Assembly: GCA_026390135.1 (NCBI GenBank)
Contig: JAPLGN010000046.1
Coordinates: forward strand, 31,920 to 95,919
Direction: 5' to 3'
DNA: 64,000 nucleotides
Origin: Campylobacterales bacterium
GTDB lineage: Bacteria > Campylobacterota > Campylobacteria > Campylobacterales > Sulfurimonadaceae
The notes below the pieces were generated by a model. That model worked only from the letters and a program-made list of their open reading frames with translations, made no database searches and was not told the origin of the DNA. The translations under genes were made by a program, and so were the position numbers. This document shows positions 1-8,903 of the stretch, piece after piece (positions within the stretch are counted from its first letter, which is position 1; each line of letters starts with the position of its first letter).

Positions 1-1
1 A

Positions 2-211
2 ACCCCCTCTTTTACTGCTAATCGCGCTATCTCTAATTATCATTCTGTACGTCGTAAGCCGTCCAAAAATGCAATCAATGTGATCAAACCTCTCTATGAA
101 ATGTTATTGCAAAAAGAGAAAAGCGAAGGCATTAAAGCATCTGAAGAATTGCTGCTTAAAATATTAAAAGACAAAGGGGTCTCATATGAACAATTTATCC
201 TCTCTCTCTAA
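2..211 (+). CDS. C-terminal fragment of an unidentified protein (cut by window edge)
   Basis: An open frame runs from the window edge to a TAA at 209-211 and gives about 69 residues, too short and start-less for the ORF track. It is rich in Lys, Glu and Leu and ends in an amphipathic helical stretch ([20 protein letters not shown]). It overlaps the start of the chemoreceptor gene by 26 bases, a usual arrangement for co-transcribed genes. I do not recognise the family; the fragment looks like the helical tail of a soluble protein. Confidence 0.55.
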   Translation, partial: TPSFTANRAISNYHSVRRKPSKNAINVIKPLYEMLLQKEKSEGIKASEELLLKILKDKGVSYEQFILSL

Positions 212-1640
212 AGTACAATATGCCAATATAGTGTCCATTTTACTTTTTGTGATTGGATTAACTATCGAAACATTTTTAGATGGATGGAATTGGATTCGCA
301 TTTTAACATTACTTAATTTTGCGTTGGCATGGTATGTTTTTATCAATATTCGCCGTACACAAGAAATAATTCGTGGTGTTTCTGTCGTTATTAATGGAGC
401 AGAAAAAGGATACCTTGAAAATCGAATTACCCATATCAGTGATTTTGGTGAATTAAAAGATCTTTGCTGGAATACCAATAATATGCTTGATCAGATTGAA
501 GTCGTTATGCGTGAAATACAAGCCAGTGTCAATGCAGCCAGTCGTGATGAGTATCATCGTATTATCCTCATTCAAGGGCTTCATGGTGAATTCAAAGAAG
601 CAAGTACTCATGTTAACAAAGCAATCTCTTCAATGCTGGCTAACCATACACACATTCAAAAAACAGTCTTAAGTGGAGAATTGGGTCAAATCGGTGCAGG
701 GGTTAGCGGAGGGTTAAAAGTTATTCAAGGGGATTTGCAAAATACAATAGCAAGACTTGACAATATTACCACAATTTCACACTCCACATCTACACGATCA
801 TCTGAAACGGTCGATGAACTCGAAGCGATTATTGCACGTCTCAATCATTTGATTGAATTGGTTCAGATATCGGCTGATTCTATCCAATCACTGAATGACA
901 AAACAGGCGAGATCACCTCTGTCGTCAATTTGATCAAAGACATTGCCGATCAAACCAATCTATTAGCTCTCAATGCTGCTATTGAAGCGGCACGGGCGGG
1001 TGAACACGGACGAGGGTTCGCCGTTGTAGCAGATGAAGTGCGTAAACTGGCTGAGCGTACCCAAAAAGCAACCGGTGAAATTGCGATTGCCGTTCAAACA
1101 CTCCAACAAGAGACCACCGAAATTTACTCTAATTCTGAGTCGATGAATGCTATTGCCTCAGAGTCGAGTCAATCAATCGAATCCTTTCACTCAACACTCC
1201 AAAATTTCAATAGAGATGCCACTTCAACCTCAGAACAAGCAAAAATAATCGAAAACACTACCTTTATTACCCTCGCAAAAATTGATCATATTATGTTTAA
1301 ATCCAACTCATATATTTCCATTATCAATGCCGATACTACCAAATGGAAACCCGTCGATCATCACCAATGCCGACTGGGGCAATGGTATGAGAGCGGTGCA
1401 GGAAAAGAGCGTTTTTCACATCTTTCAAACTACAAGTTAATTGATGAGCCACACAGTAAGGTTCACAAATATTCTATGGATAATTTCAAATTTATTGAAA
1501 ATAGTGATAAAACAGTAGAGAATAAAAAAGAGATTATTGAAAACTTTACGGCAATGGAAGAGTCAAGTGAGAAACTATTCGTGATTATGGATGATCTTAT
1601 CCGAGAGTCTGAAGCTGACCTCAATAGCCACCGAAAATAG
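186..1640 (+). CDS. Methyl-accepting chemotaxis protein with C-terminal CZB zinc-binding domain
   Basis: Chemoreceptor that would signal to CheA/CheW. Two hydrophobic helices near residues 11-28 and 35-52 anchor the N-terminus with almost no periplasmic loop, so sensing is probably cytoplasmic or at the membrane. The signalling hairpin tip is clear ([19 protein letters not shown], then [16 protein letters not shown]). The last 120 residues form a CZB (chemoreceptor zinc-binding) domain with its 3-His/1-Cys pattern: a His in KIDHIMF, Cys in HHQCRLGQW, and HSKVH. CZB receptors in related bacteria respond to redox or oxidant cues (known of the family, not shown here). A GGGG-rich ribosome site precedes the ATG. 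The gene overlaps the fragment upstream and ends at a hairpin facing gap. Confidence 0.92.
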   Translation: MNNLSSLSKVQYANIVSILLFVIGLTIETFLDGWNWIRILTLLNFALAWYVFINIRRTQEIIRGVSVVINGAEKGYLENRITHISDFGELKDLCWNTNNMLDQIEVVMREIQASVNAASRDEYHRIILIQGLHGEFKEASTHVNKAISSMLANHTHIQKTVLSGELGQIGAGVSGGLKVIQGDLQNTIARLDNITTISHSTSTRSSETVDELEAIIARLNHLIELVQISADSIQSLNDKTGEITSVVNLIKDIADQTNLLALNAAIEAARAGEHGRGFAVVADEVRKLAERTQKATGEIAIAVQTLQQETTEIYSNSESMNAIASESSQSIESFHSTLQNFNRDATSTSEQAKIIENTTFITLAKIDHIMFKSNSYISIINADTTKWKPVDHHQCRLGQWYESGAGKERFSHLSNYKLIDEPHSKVHKYSMDNFKFIENSDKTVENKKEIIENFTAMEESSEKLFVIMDDLIRESEADLNSHRK

Positions 1641-1645
1641 TCTAT

Positions 1646-1675
1646 ATCTTTAGTATCATATCTGATACTAAAGAT
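1646..1675. terminator. Bidirectional hairpin terminator between the chemoreceptor and gap genes
   Basis: A perfect 12-base inverted repeat, ATCTTTAGTATC / GATACTAAAGAT, with a 6-base loop lies in the short gap between two convergent genes. The stem is A/T rich with T runs at either end, fitting a terminator usable from both sides. Confidence 0.7.
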
Positions 1676-1682
1676 TCAATAA

Positions 1683-2681
1683 TTATTTGTGATTCCCAAC
1701 TAAAACCGTCATATCAACTAGACGACTGCTGTAACCCCACTCATTGTCATACCAGGCTAAGACTTTAACAGTATTGCCATCGACGACACTTGTCATATCA
1801 GGAACATACGTCGCACTGTATGTAGAACCGATAAAATCGCAGGAAACACGCTTATCATTGTCCACTTCGACCAGTCCTTTAAATACACCTCTACTCGCAT
1901 TGTTAAATGCTTCGTGAATCTCTTCTTTGGTAACACTTCTAGAGAGGTTTGCTGTCAAATCGACCACAGATACATCGGGAGTCGGAACACGCATCGCATA
2001 GCCGTTAAGCTTCCCTTGCAAGTGAGGCATAACTTTTCCGATTGCTTTTGCAGCACCAGTAGAAGTTGGAATCATATTCAATGCAGCAGCACGAGCGCGA
2101 CGAGGATCTTTTTCGTGCTTAACGTCCAATATATTTTGGTCATTCGTATAAGAATGAATTGTAGTCATCAGAGCATTTTTAATCCCAAAGGCATCATCAA
2201 GTACTTTACAAATCGGTCCTAAACAGTTGGTAGTACAGCTAGCATTAGAAATAATTGCTTCACCTTTATACTCACTCGAATTTACCCCAATCACATACAT
2301 CGGAGTATCATCTTTTGCAGGTGCAGATATAACAACTTTACGTACACCATTTTTAAGATGTTTTTTACAACTCTCTTGATCTAAAAACACGCCTGTACAT
2401 TCGATTACAACTTCTGCACCAACACTTCCAAAGTCAACCTTATCGGCATCACGTTCACGAAACATACGTACATTCTTTCCGCCGATAGAAATCGTATTAT
2501 CATCAATGACTTTTGCGTCAATTCCACGATGAACACTGTCAAATTTTAATAAATATTCAAGCATTTCGGGCTTTGATGTAGTATTAAGCGCTACTAACTC
2601 TATATCATCGCGTTCTGCAATGATTTTAGCAACGATAATCCCGATTCGACCAGTTCCATTGATTGCTACTTTAAGTGCCAT
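1683..2681 (-). CDS. gap: Type I glyceraldehyde-3-phosphate dehydrogenase
   Basis: Catalyses the NAD(P)-dependent oxidative phosphorylation of glyceraldehyde 3-phosphate in glycolysis, or the reverse in gluconeogenesis. The Rossmann motif GTGRIG is at residues 9-14, and the catalytic site SNASCTTN at 145-152 places the nucleophile at Cys149. The C-terminal WYDNEWGYS signature is present. The length of 332 residues is normal. It is monocistronic, convergent with the chemoreceptor gene, with an AGGAG-like site (tcaGGAGact on the coding strand) before the ATG. Confidence 0.97.
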   Translation of the reverse strand: MALKVAINGTGRIGIIVAKIIAERDDIELVALNTTSKPEMLEYLLKFDSVHRGIDAKVIDDNTISIGGKNVRMFRERDADKVDFGSVGAEVVIECTGVFLDQESCKKHLKNGVRKVVISAPAKDDTPMYVIGVNSSEYKGEAIISNASCTTNCLGPICKVLDDAFGIKNALMTTIHSYTNDQNILDVKHEKDPRRARAAALNMIPTSTGAAKAIGKVMPHLQGKLNGYAMRVPTPDVSVVDLTANLSRSVTKEEIHEAFNNASRGVFKGLVEVDNDKRVSCDFIGSTYSATYVPDMTSVVDGNTVKVLAWYDNEWGYSSRLVDMTVLVGNHK

Positions 2682-2743
2682 GAAGTCTCCTGAAAAATTT
2701 CAATATATAAATTATTGTAACAAAAAATGGCTAAAAGTGGGAT

Positions 2744-2776
2744 AAGAAAAGAAGAATGCCCCGACACCGGAGGCAT
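2744..2776 (-). terminator. Rho-independent terminator after the glycine-zipper gene
   Basis: Read on the minus strand just after the stop codon, ATGCCTCCG-GTGT-CGGGGCAT forms a GC-rich stem with a small bulge and is followed by TCTTCTTTTCTT. This is a standard intrinsic terminator layout. Confidence 0.65.
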
Positions 2777-2785
2777 AAATTAGGA

Positions 2786-3307
2786 TTAATAACTGTACGT
2801 AACTGTAACAGGAATTTGTTTAAGAGGCTCATCACTTTGAATACGAATCTCTTTGCCTTTAAATTTTGCAATATTTAAATATCCATCAATAACCTGATGT
2901 GACTTGGTTGCATAAACTGTCTCGCATCTACGAACCGTTTGATACGAGGTAGTTTGAGGTGTATTGTATTTACTTCCTACGTTTTGACCCGCCAATACAC
3001 CTAAAACAGCACCACCGATGGTAGCAGCTGTTTTACCTTTACCACCACCTATTTGGTGACCTAAAACACCACCGAGCGCACCACCTGCAACTGCGCCGAC
3101 AACATCACCATTTCCAGTACCGCCACTTGAAACTGCTTCTTGTATATCTCTGCACTGCTGAGTTGGGATCTCTTCACTAATGGTTGTATAAATAGGATTT
3201 GAACTACTTACTTTAATGTATTCCATTGTTGTGAATCCCTCGGCTGATAAAACAGTCGTTCCCAATATCATTGCTAAAATCAAAGTATTTTGTTTCTTCA
3301 TTATCAT
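2786..3307 (-). CDS. Glycine-zipper 2TM-domain envelope protein
   Basis: Exported envelope protein of 173 residues. An N-terminal signal peptide (MKKQNTLILAMILGTTVLSAEG) is followed by a segment with alternating glycines (VVGAVAGGALGGVLGHQIGG and a second run TIGGAVLGVLAG), the glycine-zipper pattern of the Rickettsia 17-kDa antigen family. These proteins sit in or on the outer membrane; their biochemical role is unclear. No lipobox cysteine is visible after the signal peptide. The first ATG is favoured because AGGA lies 8 bases upstream of it. Two cysteines (QQCRD and RRCET) could form a disulphide. Confidence 0.85.
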   Translation of the reverse strand: MIMKKQNTLILAMILGTTVLSAEGFTTMEYIKVSSSNPIYTTISEEIPTQQCRDIQEAVSSGGTGNGDVVGAVAGGALGGVLGHQIGGGKGKTAATIGGAVLGVLAGQNVGSKYNTPQTTSYQTVRRCETVYATKSHQVIDGYLNIAKFKGKEIRIQSDEPLKQIPVTVTYSY

Positions 3308-3373
3308 TATTTATTCCTATTTTTGATGCATATTTAACATTATAAGGGTCAATCGTTAATCGATTGTGAATAC

Positions 3374-3994
3374 TCAGACTTTAGGATAAAGTAGATTATT
3401 TATTCTTTCATAAATATCCAATATTTCACTCTTTTTTTCGAAAAAACTGTTTTTATTGGCAATGAGATGCGTCGTTGATTCCATAATCGTCTCAACCACT
3501 TCAAGACCGTTTTGTTTCATCGTACTGCCTGTTTCAACCACGTCAACAATCATATCGGCAAGCCCAACAAGAGGTGCAAGTTCGATCGAACCGTACAGTT
3601 TAATAATATCCGCAGCCACAGCTCGTTCTGCAAAATAGCGCTTGGTGATATTCACCATTTTCGTCGCCACTTTGATTTCACTTTTCGTAAAATCAGGTTT
3701 TTCGCCCGCGCGCATACCGATAGCAACACGGCATTTTCCTTTTTGTAAATCCAGAAGACGAATAACGTCCAATCCCTGTTCTTCAAGCGTATCAAGACCC
3801 ACAACCCCTATATCAGCCGCTTGGTGATAGACATACGTGGCAACATCTTGGTTACGAACGAGCAAAAATTTAAAATGTTCCGTTTGTAAAATCAGCTTTC
3901 GATCATCAAACTTGAAACTGCTTCCGAAAATCGTCTCAAAAATTTCGAGTGTATCCTCTGCGATTCGTCCTTTTGGTAATGCAACACTTAACAT
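3374..3994 (-). CDS. hisG: ATP phosphoribosyltransferase, short form
   Basis: First step of histidine biosynthesis: joins ATP and PRPP to phosphoribosyl-ATP. At 206 residues it is the short form, which lacks the C-terminal regulatory ACT-like domain and in known cases needs HisZ as partner; no hisZ is in this window. Start MLSVALPKGRIAEDTLEIF and the PRPP-binding DVVETGSTMKQNGL motif are typical. It overlaps coaX by 7 bases, so the two are translationally coupled. Confidence 0.95.
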   Translation of the reverse strand: MLSVALPKGRIAEDTLEIFETIFGSSFKFDDRKLILQTEHFKFLLVRNQDVATYVYHQAADIGVVGLDTLEEQGLDVIRLLDLQKGKCRVAIGMRAGEKPDFTKSEIKVATKMVNITKRYFAERAVAADIIKLYGSIELAPLVGLADMIVDVVETGSTMKQNGLEVVETIMESTTHLIANKNSFFEKKSEILDIYERINNLLYPKV

Positions 3995-4614
3995 TGTGAA
4001 CCTTTATCTATGAGCTTTTTCATCCCTTTGAAAATCAAGGTCTCATCCACAATAACTTCCTTCAAAAATGAAGATAAGAGATGTGCATCGCCTCCCGTTA
4101 CGTAAATAGGGTTTCTATAACTCTTAATTGACTGAATCAAAGGAGCTAGGAATCCTAACGTAATGGCATCAGGGGTATTTTTCGCCATTATAGTCAAATC
4201 AACCTCAAAGTTAAATGACGTTGCAAGTGCTGGCGACAATCTAGAGTATGCTTCTTGTGCTGCTCGAAGTCCAAGAGCAATAAATCCGCCTTTATAGATA
4301 GCATCTTTCATCACATCGACGGTAATCGCACTCCCCGCATCCACAATCACCCCATCCTCAATCGCTTCACACACCATAATCCGATCAAGCCCCATTGTCG
4401 GATAATATTTATCCCAATCAATGAGTGTCGCACAATTGTGCCAGTTTGGTAAATCCCCTAGCATTTTAGAAAAACTGCCATTAACACAGCAGTACCACAT
4501 TTCACCCTCAAGTAATTCAGGCTGAAATTCTGTAAGTACGATTTTTCGGTACACACCGTTTTCAAAAATATCAGCCGTTGTGTTGCCTATGTCACATAAA
4601 ATTATTTTTTTCAT
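3988..4614 (-). CDS. coaX: Type III pantothenate kinase
   Basis: Phosphorylates pantothenate in the first step of coenzyme A synthesis. The ASKHA-fold nucleotide site is seen as DIGNTTADIF near residue 8, the central DAGSAITVDVM, GGFIALGL, and YVTGGDA near the end. The length of 208 residues is a little shorter than many CoaX proteins but normal for campylobacterota. It overlaps hisG downstream by 7 bases, and its ATG overlaps the stop of the ORF6N gene (ATGA). Confidence 0.92.
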   Translation of the reverse strand: MKKIILCDIGNTTADIFENGVYRKIVLTEFQPELLEGEMWYCCVNGSFSKMLGDLPNWHNCATLIDWDKYYPTMGLDRIMVCEAIEDGVIVDAGSAITVDVMKDAIYKGGFIALGLRAAQEAYSRLSPALATSFNFEVDLTIMAKNTPDAITLGFLAPLIQSIKSYRNPIYVTGGDAHLLSSFLKEVIVDETLIFKGMKKLIDKGSQC

Positions 4615-5495
4615 TTTAATCTCCCTATAATATCCAATGAACCCACATCAAACTTTGAAAATGCAAACCACTTTTTACCCAAATCTTTGAGACTTGCACC
4701 GATATGATAAACTTCTTTACCATCAATTATCAAAAACCTATCGTGTGAAGAATCAAACTTTTTTAGCTCTATATTCGGATATTGGGCATTATGTTTTTGT
4801 AAATCAAGTTCTAGCTGTTTGGTGATATTTTTGGTGTAAATAGTCGTTTTAACTTTTGCTTCTCTTTTGGATAGCAACGTCAAAACTGTATCATCAATAT
4901 AGTTATCAATTAATACAATACTTTCATCAGCACTTTTTATCAAATCAGAGACAAAAATATACGCATCATATACTTGTCCATCGTAAAAAATTCCTTGTTT
5001 AGGTTTGATAGATTTGTCTTCGATGGCGCTAAATATTTTTTCAAATCTTTCATCGCTTTTTGACTCATAAGTGATTTGTCTTTTTTCGATTTGCTCAATC
5101 TTTGAAAATAATTCACTATTTGAAGCAATTACTTGTCGCATTTGTATAAAAGTTCTCATTATTTTCACGCTAATCTCTACCGCTATATCACTTCGTAAAA
5201 CTGCACTGAGCATAGAAACGCCTTGCTCTGTAAAAACATAAGGATTTACCGTCGAATGTTTCAGACTATTCAACCGGTCACAATTTGTGACCAGTTCATT
5301 TTTTTCTATGACTGTCAGTTGAAATCTAAAATCAGAGGGAAATCTATCCTCATTTCTTTTGACTGCCTGATTAAAAACTTTTGTCTCCACTCCATAAAGC
5401 TCCGCTAAATCCCTATCCAGCACCACTTGCAATCCGCGAATGGTGTAGATTTTGTTTTTGATATTGTCGTCGATGGAGGCGGTGACTTCGTTCAT
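4611..5495 (-). CDS. ORF6N-domain DNA-binding protein with PLD-like C-terminus
   Basis: Residues 15-115 form an ORF6N domain (YTIRGLQVVLDRDLAELYGV, then FTEQGVSMLSAVLRSD), a DNA-binding domain common in phage and mobile-element proteins. A coiled stretch follows, then a C-terminal region with SADESIVLIDNYIDD and SHDRFLIIDGKEVYHIGAS, which looks like one half of a phospholipase D-type fold; the usual HxK motif reads HDR here, so catalysis is doubtful. The stop overlaps the coaX start (ATGA), placing an accessory gene at the head of a housekeeping operon. The function is unknown; a regulator or host-takeover protein is possible. Confidence 0.8.
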   Translation of the reverse strand: MNEVTASIDDNIKNKIYTIRGLQVVLDRDLAELYGVETKVFNQAVKRNEDRFPSDFRFQLTVIEKNELVTNCDRLNSLKHSTVNPYVFTEQGVSMLSAVLRSDIAVEISVKIMRTFIQMRQVIASNSELFSKIEQIEKRQITYESKSDERFEKIFSAIEDKSIKPKQGIFYDGQVYDAYIFVSDLIKSADESIVLIDNYIDDTVLTLLSKREAKVKTTIYTKNITKQLELDLQKHNAQYPNIELKKFDSSHDRFLIIDGKEVYHIGASLKDLGKKWFAFSKFDVGSLDIIGRLK

Positions 5496-5570
5496 CTATT
5501 ATTCCTCAAATTTTGCTTCATTGTACCCTATCGCTCGAAAATGGGGGGAAATATGGCAGGATGAAAAATT

Positions 5571-5948
5571 TTAAAGTCCAAGCTGTTTTTTCAAATAATC
5601 TTTTCCAAGTTCTATGATTAGCGGCAAACTAAAACCACCAATTTCAACTGTTTTAGCTTTTACAATCTCCCATGTATTTTGTTGTCTGATTGTGTCTAAA
5701 AAATCTTGTCCCTCAGAAGTGACAGTAGTAATGATAAAATCTCTTGTACTATTTATATATTTTTCTTCCCTTGCTCCAATAAAGTTAGCTTCAACCAATA
5801 ATCCTATATGATAGAGCAATTTTTCAATAGAAAGTGTTTCATTTTGCATGGTTCCAAATAATCTATCACTTGTAAAATTCTTACCGTATTCCATCTTATC
5901 TTCTAAGACAAGCATAATCTCACGAATTAAGTCTAAATCCCGTTTCAT
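5571..5948 (-). CDS. DUF2513-family protein
   Basis: A 125-residue soluble protein starting MKRDLDLIREIMLVLEDK, with LLYHIGLLVEANFIGA in the middle, the pattern of DUF2513. Members are small, often phage- or island-associated, and resemble winged-helix proteins; no activity is established. It lies between the ORF6N gene and the recombinase, separated from both by short gaps, which fits a small patch of acquired genes. Confidence 0.8.
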   Translation of the reverse strand: MKRDLDLIREIMLVLEDKMEYGKNFTSDRLFGTMQNETLSIEKLLYHIGLLVEANFIGAREEKYINSTRDFIITTVTSEGQDFLDTIRQQNTWEIVKAKTVEIGGFSLPLIIELGKDYLKKQLGL

Positions 5949-6046
5949 CCTGTTTTCCTCTTAGAAATTTTCGGTTCATCACCCTTATTATACGTAAAAA
6001 AGCAAAAGTAATGAAAAATTATGTCAATTTGAAATAAAAAGGAGAG

Positions 6047-6074
6047 GGATTCCGTATCAAGCACGGAATGACGG
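6047..6074. repeat. Dispersed palindromic repeat overlapping the recombinase 3' end
   Basis: GGATTCCGTATCAAGCACGGAATGACGG is an imperfect palindrome (GATTCCGT / ACGGAATG) of the same GGATTC...GGAATGAC family as the elements near 10.7, 24.7 and 59.4 kb, but with a different centre. It overlaps the last codons and stop of the recombinase gene on the minus strand. Confidence 0.7.
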
Positions 6075-6896
6075 AGAAAGAGCCATCGGGTGACACTCTA
6101 AAACCGTTGCTTGCAAATTATGCTTCTGCACATGAGTATAAATCTGTGTCGTGAGCAAGGAAGCGTGTCCTAACAACTCTTGAACGACACGTAAATCAGC
6201 ACCACCTAAAATAAGTCCTGTCGCATACGAATGACGGAGAGCATGAGGGGATACTCCTAGATATTTTTGGGTGATTTTAAAGGCGGAAATACGGCTTAAG
6301 GGTTCATAGCGATAGTTCATCCATAGAGAGTGTTGTTTAATGCATGGGCATGCATCTTGGTAAGCACGTAATGCTTTTAACGCCTCTTGCGCGATTGGAA
6401 TGTAGCGCTCTTTTTCCCCTTTACCGTGACGGACTCGCAGCCACTCTCCCTCTATATCATCTTCTTGTACGGCTAAACACTCACTAATCCTAGTCCCCGT
6501 CGCATATAAAAAAAGGATTAATGCATAATCACGCTGTCCTAGCCAATCACTTCGGTCAATAGACTTCAATCCACGCATGATGGATTCAAACGGTAAATAT
6601 TTTGGAAGCGTTTTAGGAACTTTTGAGAGTGAAAATTTGGTTGAGTTTGAGTCAAAACGCTGATTGTGGCAAAAATCTAAAAAAGAGTTAATAGCTGATA
6701 GTTTTCGGTTGAGTGTCCGTTTATTTTCAATCTTTGAAAGAGCTTTAAAAATAGAAGCACTGTCTAATCCAACAAGTGCCCCTGATGCTACCGTCTCAAT
6801 CTCCGTTAAATCATAACGATATGCTTCAATGGTTTTAGGGCTAAGAGCTTTTATTATCGTGATGTATTCTAAAAAAGCCTCAACTCCTGATGACAT
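6057..6896 (-). CDS. XerC/XerD-type tyrosine recombinase
   Basis: Site-specific recombinase of 279 residues. An N-terminal SAM-like core-binding domain (AFLEYITIIKALSPKTIEAY) is followed by a catalytic domain with all expected residues: Arg in TGTRISE, Lys in HGKGEKERYIP, HALRHSYAT, GH in LLGHASLLTT, and Tyr in QIYTH. The length matches XerC/D rather than the longer XerH of Helicobacter and Campylobacter. Its start overlaps the stop of the lipoprotein gene upstream by one base, suggesting a stable operon rather than a mobile integrase. The last few codons lie in a dispersed repeat, so the C-terminus may have been altered. Confidence 0.88.
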   Translation of the reverse strand: MSSGVEAFLEYITIIKALSPKTIEAYRYDLTEIETVASGALVGLDSASIFKALSKIENKRTLNRKLSAINSFLDFCHNQRFDSNSTKFSLSKVPKTLPKYLPFESIMRGLKSIDRSDWLGQRDYALILFLYATGTRISECLAVQEDDIEGEWLRVRHGKGEKERYIPIAQEALKALRAYQDACPCIKQHSLWMNYRYEPLSRISAFKITQKYLGVSPHALRHSYATGLILGGADLRVVQELLGHASLLTTQIYTHVQKHNLQATVLECHPMALSPSFRA

Positions 6897-7891
6897 TATT
6901 TAATTTCAATGTACCGATCGTTAAAATAAATTTTTCCATCTCCAACAAAAACAGTATCATGCTTCATATCAATATCATACACATCGCTAGAGAGCAAATT
7001 TTTACTCAAAGCAATCATGTATCCACCCTGCTCCAAAACATAAACTCTATCATTTTGGACGCTGATTCCAACAAAATGTGCAAATGGAAATTTTTTCTTC
7101 GCTTTATACTGTAATGTAGGACTAAGAGCGACGACTTCACCTTGCTTTGTCGTCAACCAAACACCATCCTCGGTATAAGCAATATCACGTACTTCGTATT
7201 TCTCACGGTTCTCTTTTTGTGAAAGAGATAATACTGTATTACCCGTGGCCGCAACCATATTATTTTCAATCACATTCAAATAGGTAATATTGTTAAAATA
7301 CTCTTCCGAACCAACAATAATTGAACGCAACAACTTCTTGTCCGTTGCATTGACAATAACAATTTTTCCATCTAAACTCAAAAATACTACCAAATCTTTC
7401 AAAAAGTACGGATTGGCTATTCGAGCATCAACTGCTATGGGTGCGTTAGAACTTTCTTTAAAGGTCATTTTTTTTGTTTCTAATGAATACAATGCCATTT
7501 CATTATTTCCAAATAAAATAGCAAGGACATCACCTTGTACACTGGCAGAAGCAACGGTTCGTTTCAAATCAACAACGACATGTTCACTTACACCGTCTTC
7601 AGGAATTAATTCTAAATCATTGGTATTGTTTTGAGTAATTATCCACCCATCACTGATATTGAGCAAACGAAAGTCAGCAGGAACTTTTTGCTTTTTTTCT
7701 CCTGCTTTAGTAAGAATATTTCCATTTTTTAATATGGCACCTGATTGTGTCACTTGCGAGATAGGGGCACTTAAATGTCCAGCACTACGCCATTCACCTT
7801 TAATACTTACCGGTTTATAGACTTCTTTTTGTGCACAACCACTCAATATAAGTATACTGGCAACACTTAAACTTGCCCATAGATATTTCAT
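6896..7891 (-). CDS. BamB-like beta-propeller lipoprotein
   Basis: Signal peptide with lipobox (LSGCAQ, Cys19) marks a lipoprotein. The rest is repeated beta-rich segments with an alternating pattern (LAILFGNNEMALYSLETKK, FLSLDGKIVIVNATDKK, VWLTTKQGEVVALSP, VYVLEQGGYMIALS) like the PQQ-type propeller of BamB, a factor of the outer-membrane protein assembly complex. The gene directly follows a YfgM-like gene, as yfgM-bamB (yfgL) do in E. coli; this supports the assignment, though sequence similarity alone is weak. One-base overlaps on both sides. Confidence 0.65.
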   Translation of the reverse strand: MKYLWASLSVASILILSGCAQKEVYKPVSIKGEWRSAGHLSAPISQVTQSGAILKNGNILTKAGEKKQKVPADFRLLNISDGWIITQNNTNDLELIPEDGVSEHVVVDLKRTVASASVQGDVLAILFGNNEMALYSLETKKMTFKESSNAPIAVDARIANPYFLKDLVVFLSLDGKIVIVNATDKKLLRSIIVGSEEYFNNITYLNVIENNMVAATGNTVLSLSQKENREKYEVRDIAYTEDGVWLTTKQGEVVALSPTLQYKAKKKFPFAHFVGISVQNDRVYVLEQGGYMIALSKNLLSSDVYDIDMKHDTVFVGDGKIYFNDRYIEIK

Positions 7892-8487
7892 TATTTCACT
7901 CCGTAATGGCTTAGCATTTGTGCTAGTGGATAAACTGCCGAATCTTCTTTGATCAATGCCAAAGAAGTATGCGCAGCTTTGCTATCACCTTGTTGAATTG
8001 ATAATACTGCTAATTCAATGACGGCTAACTCATGATAAATTGAGCCTTGTTTTTTACTGTATGCATCCAAAGCCTTATCGTCTTTTGACAAAACAGCACT
8101 CTCATACGATGCAATATCAGCTACTTCAAAACTACTGGCACCTTTAAGTGTTTGAAGCGTTTTTAAATCATTGTCACGCAATGCTTTAGACAAACTGTAC
8201 AATTCATACAATGGTCCACCTTGTGATGAAAGCTCTTTCAATGCATTTTGATCCATAGGATTCATCAACAAAGTATTAAGTGCTGTATTGGCACGCTCTA
8301 CTTTAGCATCATGTATCATTTGATAAGCAACACTTCCACCCAGTCCCAAAAGCAATACAATAACAGATGCAATCATCGGTTTTTGATATTTCTTGACAAA
8401 ACGCTCCGTTCTAACGGCACTTTCGAAAAATTTTTCTTCCGAATTTAGCTCATCTTTTAGAGCTTGCATATTTTCTTTTAGGTTCAA
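7891..8487 (-). CDS. YfgM-like membrane-anchored TPR protein
   Basis: A 198-residue protein with a cytoplasmic N-terminus of about 35 residues, one membrane helix (MIASVIVLLLGLGGSVAYQM) and a periplasmic helical domain of alternating Ala/Leu-rich hairpins such as YHELAVIELAVLSIQQGDSKAAHTSL. This matches YfgM, an ancillary translocon factor that handles exported proteins. Its pairing with the BamB-like lipoprotein supports the call. First gene of the yfgM-bamB-xer run; divergent from gatC. Confidence 0.65.
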   Translation of the reverse strand: MNLKENMQALKDELNSEEKFFESAVRTERFVKKYQKPMIASVIVLLLGLGGSVAYQMIHDAKVERANTALNTLLMNPMDQNALKELSSQGGPLYELYSLSKALRDNDLKTLQTLKGASSFEVADIASYESAVLSKDDKALDAYSKKQGSIYHELAVIELAVLSIQQGDSKAAHTSLALIKEDSAVYPLAQMLSHYGVK

Positions 8488-8569
8488 AAGGACTCCTATA
8501 GATATTTGACTATTTTGCTACAATAATAACTCAACTGTTGTTAAAATTCCGTAAAGCCTATTTTTTCGC

Positions 8570-8575
8570 TACAAT
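8570..8575 (+). promoter_or_regulatory. Predicted -10 box of gatC
   Basis: TACAAT following a T-rich run (ttttttcgc) 32 bases before the gatC start. Campylobacterotal housekeeping promoters often have a good -10 and a T-rich upstream region in place of a clear -35. Confidence 0.5.
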
Positions 8576-8607
8576 ATTGGAATAAAATTCTCTGTAGGTT
8601 ATTAACC

Positions 8608-8898
8608 ATGAAAATCGATGAAAAACTTTTACAACGTCTAGAAAAACTTTCCTATCTTCAAATACCAGATGAAAACCGAGCTCAAATGATTGAACAGATG
8701 TCTGAAATAGTCTCTTTTGTTGATAATCTTTCTGAATTGAATACGGATGGAATCAACCCCACTTTTTCGATGGATACGTCTGCAACACTTTTGCGTGAAG
8801 ACGTTGGAATTGTTGATCGAAAAATAAATGATGATATTTTAGCGCACTCACCTCATGCACAAGAACACTTTTTTATCGTTCCTAAAATCATTGAGTAA
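8608..8898 (+). CDS. gatC: Asp-tRNA(Asn)/Glu-tRNA(Gln) amidotransferase subunit C
   Basis: Small subunit (96 residues) of GatCAB, which amidates mischarged Glu-tRNA(Gln) and Asp-tRNA(Asn). Family features: IDEKLLQRLEKLSYLQI near the N-terminus, a middle helix ending in DNLSELNTDGINPTFS, and LREDVG. gatA and gatB are not adjacent, which is common in this phylum. It opens a three-gene run with an ArsC-like gene and pilT. Confidence 0.93.
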   Translation: MKIDEKLLQRLEKLSYLQIPDENRAQMIEQMSEIVSFVDNLSELNTDGINPTFSMDTSATLLREDVGIVDRKINDDILAHSPHAQEHFFIVPKIIE

Positions 8899-8903
8899 TC
8901 TGA

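Noticed and set aside
6057-6896. Prophage or island integrase with attachment sites
   Set aside because: No tRNA, direct repeats or phage genes adjoin it, and it overlaps a conserved envelope gene by one base, like a resident Xer gene.
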